In this document: in pieces, positions 55,240-64,000 of the stretch
How positions within the stretch are numbered: the stretch's first letter is position 1
Layout: each line of letters begins with the position of its first letter
Assembly (NCBI GenBank): GCA_963978905.1
Contig: OZ022261.1
Span: 30,005,686 to 30,069,685 of the forward strand
Source: Trichostrongylus colubriformis
Taxonomy: Eukaryota > Nematoda > Chromadorea > Rhabditida > Trichostrongylidae
Reading direction: 5' to 3'
DNA length: 64,000 bases
Made by a program: the position numbers and the translations under genes
Notes under the pieces: generated by a model
The model's input: the letters and a program-made list of their open reading frames with translations, nothing else
Database searches by the model: none
What the model was told of the DNA's origin: nothing

Positions 55240-56170
55240 GACAGCCGTAGTTCTTTATCCGCCTGCTCTCTAGCCAGCCAACTTAGAAAAGCAGTGCAGG
55301 GAGTTCGACCTGCCCGAGCAAGCCATCAGAATTGCGAGCTTTCATACATCAAGGTAAAATTGGTACCAAACCCGAAACAAGTGGTCGGACTGCCTCCTTC
55401 GGTCGTGCAGATAGAGAACAATCTCTGTAGCCATAAGGGATGTGTGCCTTAACACGTTCTTCTACAGATTTTGAGTATTAAGCTGATTCCAGAAGCTCGC
55501 TCCCACCTTGGTTTTCATTCTTTACACGGTGGGAAGTCTTTTGAAGCCTTCAAATTTTCTCACAATAGCATTCAGACAGTAATCTAACTTTGTTATATTT
55601 GGAGCAGGTGATTAGCTGGAGCTTCAGAAGATGACCTACCGTTAAGTCGAGATCGATTCGAAAGTCTGAATTCAGCTCTATTTTCATAGACTTCCCTAAA
55701 GCTCCACACAAATACCAAAAATGAGTTGGCTAGGTTGAATGATGAATAGACCAATCCTTCATAGAATCGATTGGAGACACAGCTATCAATCAATCAATAA
55801 CGGCATCAGTGAAAATGAGGCGTCTACCAATACCTTTCGATAGTGTCTTGAGAGAATATGGATTGCTGAACTCACCTTTACGCCGTGAAGACCTCTTTCG
55901 TCTCGCTGAGGTAGCGTTCGATGGAAATAGTACGGAGGTGGTACGATGAACAGGGTTCATCGAAGCGGCGCCACAAGATATTGCCTAGTCTGAAAATGCA
56001 CTCATCATCAAGAAACTCAAGGCATCGTTACGGCTCACGCTTTCAAAATTAATATTTCATGGAGCAACTCGAACCCAATGACTACGAAGGCACTTTCAGC
56101 AGTAAGCCGCTACAGTGCGTATTGCGTGCAGAGGAGATTGGGCGTGTATTGCTAGAAGACGCCAGAACGC
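55240..56170. other. Gene-free stretch, nothing recognised
   Basis: Frames up to about 66 codons, no motifs, no clear element ends. Confidence 0.4.
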
Positions 56171-56178
56171 GGCGGGTT

Positions 56179-56407
56179 GTACCCTTATGCCAGGATTTTG
56201 CACCCCGGCATGTCGCAAGCGAAGCAATGCGGACGAGCTAAAGGCGCCATGTTGTTGGGTCTCCAAGCGATTACAAACCAACTGCGTATCGCTCCCCTAG
56301 CATTAACGGGAATCCCTCTAAGACCCAATTACCGCGACGAGCATAGCTCGCACACACTGCGTCGCACGCCGCCCGTCGTCGTGCAAAATCCTGGCATAAG
56401 AGTACCC
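56179..56407. repeat. Foldback repeat
   Basis: Left arm GTACCCTTATGCCAGGATTT then TGCAC. The right arm is GTGCAAAATCCTGGCATAAG then AGTACCC. GC-rich interior. Several overlapping ~60-78 codon frames on both strands are by-products. Further partial pairing extends outward (TAAGCCGCTACAGTGCG side) but decays. Confidence 0.65.
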
Positions 56408-56409
56408 AC

Positions 56410-57265
56410 CTGAACGCGGCATGTGGGGTGCGAGCTAGGGCCGTTATGTTCACTTAGGTTTGAGGAAGAGTCCCATTATACTATCGTACGCCTTACTGTA
56501 GGCGTAGGACGGGATAACACCCATTACATACAATGTCCCTAACTCAGACCCATTGCGTCGTACGCCTCAAGCCGCGCTCCGACTCCTTGCCCTGAGAAGA
56601 CACACCCATGAAAGTCGAGCGACAGACGTCTGAATTATGTAGAAGTTTCCAGGTTCTTCATACTTATGTTGTATAGCATAATGACTTAATTGGTTTATCG
56701 CATTGAACACTGAAAGATGCAACTGGAGAGTGAAGAATATTTCCCTATAATATTATAGATACACCTAGCGGTGACTTTTCTAAGACGGTAGATCGTTGAG
56801 TTACTAAGCAGGGCGCACTCTTTTTAGACTGCTTGGTATTCCATCACGGTGTTTATCACCCTTACGAACCCAAGCTAATCACACTTTTTTGGCTCAGCTA
56901 AATATTAGCAAATAGCTCAAGTGGACGTGGCTAGTTTTGGTACGGGGAGGTGCAGCTCGGCGATGGCGCCCCGTGACGGTGTGAAAAGGTGAGTTGGATA
57001 GAAACCTAAGGATCCAATACACCAAGAAGGATTAGATCGTTCAGTTAGTACTTGCTCTATTCGATACCCCAGCCTTTCCGTGAATTGGTAAGAGAGGCCT
57101 CGCCGCAACTTTATCTTCCATTGTTCGTCTGTTTTCACCCAGTGTCGTTTTCAACTTTTTCCGCTCTATTCAGAGCGGTACTTGTCGTGTCGTATGCAAA
57201 GACGTCTGATCGGCAACTTTATTGCAGAGGGGTTATGTCCGATGCACATTCTCTTGTATAGTTAT
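56410..57265. other. Gene-free stretch, nothing recognised
   Basis: Short frames only, with no terminal repeats or arrays seen. Confidence 0.4.
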
Positions 57266-57268
57266 ATA

Positions 57269-58008
57269 AAGGGGGTGCCAAAAAAAAAAGTAATTTGCCC
57301 ACGGCTCACATCTCCCAATACAAAACATAGGCAAATGAAAGAAATGAAAGTATTGGGGCAAAATATTCCCGAAATGTTCCTCTAAAAGCAGGAACAAGCT
57401 GAGACTCACTACTTTCATTTTCATAAAAATATAGAACCTTTAAGCGGCGCAGTCGGGCTTCGGAGCACCCACGGTATCAAGGTCCCCTTAAAACAGTGGA
57501 GCCGGGTTCCATGGTAGGTCTTTTGTGGGAAGCTTCCTAAGGATTGGCCCTTCGGTTCATGGAAGTCACAGAGCCCCTGCTGCTTGGACAAGTCTGCTAT
57601 GATCCGAAGTATCATTTTCATGCCCAAATCCGCCTCCGGAGGGGTTTCAGTGGTAAGTGCACGTTTTGGCTCTTGGAAACGAAGGGCGCTGGGAACCCGG
57701 AAAAAACGGAATCCTAAAAACACCACCCAGTATGAATCCCCTTAGGTACCCAGAGTGAACGGACCTCAGCAAGGTTGTGAACGAGGGCGACGAAATTTCG
57801 GATTTTGCCCGGTTGAGGTGACACGTCTTGTTCACTATTTCCTCGCTCCCGTTCCTGCTCGTGCAGAAGGCTGCCACGGAGTATAGTGATAGAGTGAGGT
57901 CTGCTCTTGAATCTGGGGATGTGAATACCTCAACAGAATTTGCTGCAGTTCGACTAAAGTGGGGTGAAAGTGGACGAGACAAAATTACTTTTTTTTGGCA
58001 CCCCCTGT
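57269..58008. mobile_element. CAGGGGGTGCCA element, copy 2
   Basis: Left AAGGGGGTGCCAAAAAAAAA then AGTAATTT. Right AAATTACTTTTTTTTGGCAC then CCCCTG. It is flanked by TATA on both sides (…GTTATATA and TATATGGG), so a TA target is plausible. Homologous to 37469-38148. No coding sequence conserved between copies. Confidence 0.8.
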
Positions 58009-58108
58009 ATATGGGAAGCAAGCTCAGAAACTTTCAATAGAAGCGTGAAGACAAAATGTAGTGGTGTAGAATACAAGACATGATTTAGGGTGTTATTATC
58101 TTTAGAAT

Positions 58109-58205
58109 TTAACCCATTGACGACCGCGCCATTTACACTTGTCTGGCGCGTGGGACCGCGTGAGATTTTCTCACGCTCCGCGTGCGACACGACGTCGTAT
58201 CCCAC
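58109..58205 (+). repeat. Possible TTAA-element end with GC-rich hairpins
   Basis: TTAACCCATTGACGACCGCG begins a GC-rich segment (CTGGCGCGTGGGACCGCG; CACGCTCCGCGTG hairpin) related to 51367-51412. It could be one end of a piggyBac-type element. No matching opposite end was found nearby. Confidence 0.35.
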
Positions 58206-58209
58206 AGGG

Positions 58210-61095
58210 ACACCTTTTTTAGAAGCTATCATTTTTCACCTTTCCATATTGTAATTAGGTTCCCCGCTGTATTTAGGATAATATATAGACCACATATGTG
58301 TTAACCTTCCCCCACTCAGATAGGAATGGATGCCTTTGATTGAAAGTGAATCAAATCAAATATCGATAAACTGCTACTAGAAAGTGATGACTGCGGTGAT
58401 AAACTTGTGGATTCTCTACTGTAAGGCAGTGATGACTAAAATAAAACTGAATGATTACAAACTCAAGCTTGTAGAGTCATTCCTGCATTGCGATGAAGCC
58501 TATATGAATACTACCACTCAGAGGCTCGATGAGTTATGCGAGAGTAAGGCGAATGATGCAGGCGATGCGTTCGCTGTTAAAAGAAATATACATATTTCAA
58601 GGGCGTTTATACGCTGCATCTCATGCCATAAGGGTCTGTAACCGTTTGTATTGATAGTATTCGAAATGGCCACAAAAAACTGTGCTTACCAACCCTTATT
58701 TACCCCTTTACTTAAAAGCTCAATAGTTCAACAATCAAAAGTTATTTTCTTGGACCAATCTTTGTGTGAAAACCACTATATCCGAAGTATACATGATAAA
58801 TAAAAGATCAAAAAAAAAGTTTGAAAAGAAGCTCAAAATATAGTTTCCCCAGTCGTAACAGCTATAGTTTCCCCAGTCGTAACAGCTTTCGAAGCTCTAT
58901 CGATTGATAGGGGTCCCTATCCGAAGTTCCATGGGAAGTTGAAAGCCCTTCCTTTAAAGGTTAGCAGAGGGTACAAGCAGTCTATTTGGGTCACCCCATA
59001 GGCAAGGCTAGAAGGTGCGAGGTGAGGTGCGAAGTGACCTACAGTAGTCCTGCAATTATCATACCGTAAACTTCATGGACTCAAGGTGCACATCCTGTGC
59101 AAGTGCAAGGCCACTGAACGATTTGCAAGAGGACCGTAAGCGAAATTGCCCCTCCCGGTGTCTTTAACCTCAAGTTCTGAACTTCAATATTTTTTGATCA
59201 ACCTATAAGTCAGTTAAACTGATCATCGAACAAATCAACTGAAGTGTGTCTTATCGCCATTGTTAGGGTGAGGGAAATCAACACGGCAGAATTGTCAAGG
59301 GCGGGGCAACCCTTACGGCTGTCTGCTTAGTACCTCTCAGCGATGCAAAAGGCGCGAAAGCACATCCTCGACCGTGGGAGATGGATCCTGTTTCTCGAAT
59401 TTTTACCCGTTTAATTTCGTTATTCTTTGAAGGCACTATTTCGCATCTTTACTTTCACCTTACAGATCGGCCAAAGTTACATCTACAGTGTCTTAATCGA
59501 GATGTTTATTGACGTGGACAATCCCAAACTGTAAGGTGTGCTATAAATCCGAACCATCGTGATGAGGGCCCATCGCATCGCAGACCTGTTTATCTCCCTT
59601 AGGAGTGACTGAGACACACTATTCATCGCTTGGCATGATTCATGTGGTAACCACTCCCTTAAATTTTTATAAGAAAAATCACTATGTGATGAGCCATGAA
59701 ATTGAATCCACTTAATTAGTAAGTGTAAATGCATACGTGCTTTGACGTCTAAGCTGCACTTGTCAAGAGGCAGCCTAACAGATTGGGCAGGTAACTAACA
59801 CTCCGTTAATAGACGAGTATACCCTAGAATGTTTAAATGACAAACTTGTTGAAGCATGGGCAGGATTTGAAAAAAAAAGATTTTCCAATAGCAAAACGAA
59901 GCCGCGGGGGTTGCAAACTATGCCTGAATATGTAGTCACTCGTTATTTTTAATGTTAGGTTCTAGAAGAAATTTCGCAGGCTTGCTGTGATTTTTTTCTT
60001 TCCCCGCTTATATTTCTCATCAAAAATCAGACTGCAGCTCCGAAAAAGAAATGATTTTACATTTACATTCATTTACATCCATATATTGCTATGCATTCAC
60101 ATACACATTTAATTTCTGAAGTTCATGAAGTATGAAATTCAAATTGAGAGGAGAAGAAAGAGGAGATAATGAGCTCTTCGTAGTATTGACCTCTGCGGCC
60201 ACCTCCTTTGCTTCAGGTTTCAATCGTGAAAAGGGATCAGTATGTCTATTTCGGGAAGTCGTCAAAAAAATAACGTCAAAATGTAGATGACGCGATTGAA
60301 GCGATGGGGATGACCAGCTCAGTTGTCAGGTAACCTTTGTGTGAACCCCTGCCATAGCAATTCCTGGAAACTGACGCGAAATTTCGGAAAGAAGATGTCG
60401 CAAGAGTTCTCCTACAGCCTAGTAGTAGTATTCGCAATGGTATAGAGTGGTGAGTATTCGCTCATGTAATGCTGCGAACATGACGATACTGAATAGTAGG
60501 TAATAAATAATTATTGGAAGGGCCATCACAAACAGTCATTAGAGGCTTTATAGCGGAGCCAGAACGGAGGTGCATGATTATGACAAAGTGTTCGAGCAAG
60601 CTGAGCTCGCTTCCGATTTTGAGCACCCTTCCCCCTGGGACACAACTAAACAGGCCGGCTATGGAGAGCCTCGTAGTGAGAACAACAGGAAAAAAAAGTC
60701 AAAGAAAACAAAAGTCCATTGCTAGCAAGACAATGATGAAGTACATAATGAGCGGTTAGATAACAAACTTGCGTCCAGGAGCACTAGCATAAGGGCTATA
60801 CAAGCAGCAAGGGCCATGGACTACGAAATGCCCTTAATGAAATGATCAACGTGCACTGAATTGGTATGAAGATCTACCTAAAATATCTACCATGTATACA
60901 ATTCCCCTATCGCTATATTCAACACGATGGGTGTAGAGATTGAAAGGTAAAAAATGAGAGGGATGTAGGGTGAACACGGGGAGGTGCATTTTAGGCGAAT
61001 GCATTTAAGGGCACACTCCACGATGACCAGATACGAGGACTTACCTCCTCAGGTTAGTAGATCCGTGTGTAAGTATCCAGGCTGTACCTTTCTCG
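58210..61095. other. Gene-free stretch with decayed TTAA-element ends
   Basis: CCCCTCCCGGTGTCTTTAAC (TTAA at 59164) and ACATCTACAGTGTCTTAATC (TTAA at 59493) look like right ends of the TTAA MITE family. A possible left partner, TTTAAAGGTTAGCAGAGGG, is near 58953. A 24-bp tandem pair (ATAGTTTCCCCAGTCGTAAC) lies at 58840-58887. An 85-codon frame (58384-58641) has no motif. No gene is called. Confidence 0.4.
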
Positions 61096-61100
61096 CGTCG

Positions 61101-61232
61101 CGCGCTATCACGGCTCTACACCTGCTCCGACGCCACCCTTTTACTCAGTTGGCCGACAAAGGAGCTCCTGTGGGCGTGGTCGCAGTAGATTCGTGCAGGT
61201 AAAGCGGTGTGATGGCTCACCGTGATAGCGCG
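61101..61232. repeat. Inverted pair abutting a GC-rich MITE
   Basis: CGCGCTATCACGG (61101-61113) is inverted at 61220-61232 as CCGTGATAGCGCG. The right arm overlaps the target site of the MITE at 61238, so the MITE inserted at its edge. Confidence 0.6.
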
Positions 61233-61237
61233 AAAAA

Positions 61238-61467
61238 GGGTGTGTGCAGATATGACGGAAAATCGCGTCGCCGCCCGCGGCGAGTGCGAGTGCCAGTGGC
61301 AGGGCATGCCAGCCTTCAAGCGAGGCAGTTTGGCATGGGTGGAAGTGCAGAAGTGACGCAGCCACGCTCTGCCGGGCTCCCAAGAGCAATCGATTCGGCA
61401 AGTCGTGCTGATGGCGCCGCATGCGCGACGCCGCGAAGCGATTTTCCGTCATATCTGCACACATCCA
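61238..61467. mobile_element. GC-rich MITE with 8-bp TSD, copy c
   Basis: Begins GGGTGTGTGCAGATATGACG and ends CGTCATATCTGCACACATCCA. The TSD GCGAAAAA is at 61230-61237 and 61468-61475. The core is shared with 24821-25060 over most of its length. A 148-codon minus-strand frame through it is a by-product. Confidence 0.88.
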
Positions 61468-61479
61468 GCGAAAAATGTG

Positions 61480-62411
61480 CAGCCTAGATAGTCGTCCAAG
61501 GAAGTACCGCCCCAAGAAGTTAAGTCCATCTGTCCGGTTATCGTGGAGTGTGCCTTTGAATCCGTATCCACAATCACGCAATCGCATACCGTAAGCATAA
61601 TAAGCAAAGAGTGGAAGAGATTATGCAAAGGAGATGATTGTAGTCAGCGAATATGATTCTCACCTGAACCTAGAAAGGAAGGGAGCTCGAAATAAATGAA
61701 TAGTTTCTGTCATCTCATACCGCGGATGGCTGAATTTGGCTAAAGTTCAATCCATCGTTAACTGAACCGAATGCTTATGGCAGTACTAGTTTATACAAAA
61801 CTATAGTGCTAATATATTAAGATATATAAAATGAAATTTAAGAACACAAAGGATAATGTGAACATATCTCAGCAATGCTGAAACAATTGATCGGTGTCGC
61901 CTTAACTCGATTCGCGACATTTTGATCATTTCAATGGCGTAGATCACGTTACCATCTGGAAAAGAAACCGATTTCGTGGTCTACTCCATAAATTCTTCCT
62001 ACACTCTCAAGGAACCCTTAGTAGAGAAATAGGGAAAGAGTGAGAATCAAAAATCTGAGCTTTTCAAGCCCTTAAAACTCTGATGCCTTGAAGAAATTTA
62101 CTTGATTGGCCTATAAGCATGATGGTTATAAAGGGCTCTTGACGAAATGATCAATCGCAGCAGAGTCACCTAAAACAACTGCACCAACCTTAGTAAGCTT
62201 ACCGTCTTTATGAATTGACCAGAAAGAATGATTTTGGCAAGATTAGCTTTTTTGCAGTTTTTGTAATATTCTGCACAAATATGTACATAGTAGCAGCGCA
62301 TAAATAATTATTTATAAGTATAGCTTGGGATATCCTATTGACATTATCGCAAGCCTATTACGTGGCTCACAGCATGCAGCAATAAGTATTTTTGCTGAAA
62401 TTTGCGAAATA
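61480..62411. other. Gene-free stretch, nothing recognised
   Basis: AT-rich, short frames only. Confidence 0.4.
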
Positions 62412-63088
62412 TTAGGTAGTCTAAAAAGTCTTTTCGTATTTTTAAATACCGCTTTTTCCCTCAAAACTGCTTTCCACAAAATTTCTTCTGTACATATATA
62501 TGTAGTACAAGTCCACACGCATCTATAGGTATTGTTGTCTTCCATCTCCCGGATAACCCTTTTCGGCAAAATAAAAATATCAAAAGTCACCTCATTTTTA
62601 ATTTCAATTTTTTTTCTTTGAATGGCGTTAGACAGGGAAAGGAAAAGGTGATAATCCGATGGAGCAAGATCAGGGCTATAAGGCAGCAGTTTTTATCCAA
62701 GCTCGAGAATTTTTTGAAAAAAAAATTTTAAAAAAATTTTCACCACTATTGAAAAGTGACTCGCCAAAAAATTCTCGAGCTTGGATAAAAACTGCTGCCC
62801 CATGCACCTTATAGCCCTGATCTTGCTCCATCGGAATATCACCTTTTCCTTTCCCTGTCTAACGCCATTCAAAGAAAAAATTTTTTATAATTTTTGTATT
62901 GAAAATGAGGTTGACCGTTGATATGTTTATTTTGCCGAAAAGGGTTATCCGGGAGATGGAAGACAATAATACCTATAGATGCGTGAGAACTTGTTCTACA
63001 TATATATGTACAGAAGAAATTTCTGGAAAGCAGTTTTGAGGGAAAAAGTGGTATTTGAAAATACGAAAAAACTTTTTAGACTACCCAA
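62412..63088. mobile_element. Second mariner foldback made of two transposase 3' ends
   Basis: A 677-bp palindrome with tips TTAGGTAGTCTAAAAAGTC and ACTTTTTAGACTACCCAA, and TA on both sides. The arms are about 315 bp around a spacer near 62745. Each arm, reading outward, encodes PYSPDLAPSEYHLFLSLSNA then IQRKNF, the C-terminal mariner motif with the third catalytic Asp (clear on the plus strand at about 62812-62885). No 5' half is present. The tips and peptide differ from 27914-28594, so this is a separate mariner lineage. Confidence 0.88.
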
Positions 63089-64000
63089 TATCAATAATAC
63101 TTCCAAAAATTAGCTGTATAAATGAAATACAGAGACTGAAAAGTATTGGTATCAACCAAAGTGAGAGCACTTATGCCCGATCATTTGTTTATTTGTTTTA
63201 TCATTCATTTTTAATCATCATTCATTTTCATTATCATTATCATTATTTACGGTCCTTATCATAAGATAAAAGCCATTGAACATTGCACATTGACATTGTC
63301 AAACGCGAATGTAGATATGAGGGGGGGGGGGGAGTACTCAAGCCGATAAGGCTGAAATGAATCGCTTCTCAGCACAGTCAAAACAAGTCAACTAAGGTGA
63401 AAATGGATGAGAGTCGGGACAATCGCACTGGTCACACACCACGTGAATTGCAACACCGCGCGCAGCAAGTGTGAACACCGCCTGTGTGAAGTGACGGCAC
63501 GCTAACGAGCGTGTTCACCGTCATATCGCATGACTTCATTCTATCTAAGTCCTAAAATCCATTCGGAAAGACGTGAAAAGAAGTGACTCTGAACTAGATG
63601 GAATGGATTCTACATAGGTCTGGGAAGGGAAAAGGGAAAGGGTCCGTTGAGGTAGAAACTACACCATACGCTAGCTGACACGCAGTGATGTTCACCAGCC
63701 TGGTGACCGAACGACCTGATCACAGTGAGTACTGCTTCGTACTATCTCGGCTGCTGCGAGGCACGGCCATCAAGATTTCGAGCAATTGAGCATTCCACTA
63801 CATTGATAAATTTTACATGAAATGTAATCACGCAAAAAATACGCGTTGTCCAGGACTACCTTGCTTCACTTACCTGTGGAGGTTGGTTGCCTAAGTACCG
63901 CTATCTATTACTTGCTCATGAGAGCTTGTCATTTTTCGATAAAATGTTCTTGTGAATTTGTCATCCTCAGAAACATGTTTCACAGACTAAATTTCTGACT
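63089..64000. other. Gene-free window end
   Basis: Contains a 13-G run near 63320 and short frames only. A GC-richer segment at 63430-63530 shows GTGTGAA/GTTCACC inverted bits but no defined element. Confidence 0.4.

Noticed and set aside
60984..61202. C2H2 zinc-finger-like spacing (CKYPGCTFLASRAITALHLL then RRH)
   Set aside because: Spacing is off by one from the classical finger, conserved hydrophobic positions are missing, and the segment overlaps the inverted repeat 61101-61232.
63310..63335. Long G run (also near 20270, 25520, 51620, 54800)
   Set aside because: Homopolymer runs; lengths may be sequencing or assembly error and carry no clear feature alone.

Overview
The window looks like non-coding DNA from a nematode nuclear genome, most probably a strongylid (hookworm-like) worm. 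This placement is inference. It rests on a mariner pseudogene close to the Hsmar1/bandit type known from hookworms, the tail of an RTE-type non-LTR retrotransposon, and moderately AT-rich sequence packed with short inverted-repeat elements. I found no intact protein-coding gene, no rRNA and no bona fide tRNA. The longest open frames (139-157 codons) lie wholly or partly in repeats.

The content is a mosaic of small DNA transposons sorted here by termini and target-site duplications (TSDs). (1) Mariner type, TA target: two nearly identical 0.9-kb internally deleted copies (18164-19062, 43074-43971), one full-length decayed copy (35658-36884), and three foldbacks (27914-28594, 44472-45839, 62412-63088). 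Two of the foldbacks consist of two transposase 3' ends placed head to head. (2) A 'CAGGG' family with 8-bp TSDs, hAT-like (12462-13455, 20134-20560, 38149-39833, 51582-54878). (3) A GC-rich 230-276 bp family, also with 8-bp TSDs (10217-10457, 24821-25060, 32212-32487, 61238-61467). (4) MITEs flanked by TTAA (11440, 16117, 20578, 23803, 42254, 49932, 50392, 51500). (5) A 'CAAGG' foldback family with 3-bp TSDs that carries tRNA-like segments (28919-30081, 52726-54654). (6) A ~415-bp foldback MITE (12794, 26493). (7) A 'CAGGGGGTGCCA' element (37469, 57269). (8) A Tc1-like 506-bp MITE (16782). There are also two tRNA-derived SINE types and two arrays of a 145-bp tandem repeat.

Layout: 1-9.5 kb is mostly unassigned sequence with one SINE and a degenerate tandem repeat. 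10-14 kb holds two MITEs and a satellite array split by a CAGGG element that itself contains a foldback. 14-25 kb has an RTE tail, SINEs, TTAA MITEs and the first deleted mariner. 26-32.7 kb is a series of foldbacks. 35.6-40 kb has the full-length mariner and the second satellite array, split by two stacked elements. 42-46 kb has a TTAA MITE, the second deleted mariner and a 1.37-kb palindrome. 47-50.9 kb holds a compound foldback/SINE, possible remnants of a membrane-protein gene and a chain of TTAA elements. 51.5-55.2 kb is a nested stack of elements. 56-64 kb is sparser and ends with another mariner foldback.

The elements do not form a pathway. What links them is insertion history: TSDs and interrupted repeats let the order of several insertions be read directly. 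The most unusual features are the repeated 3'-3' mariner foldbacks, the 1.4- and 1.9-kb near-perfect palindromes, and the stack at 51.5-55.2 kb.
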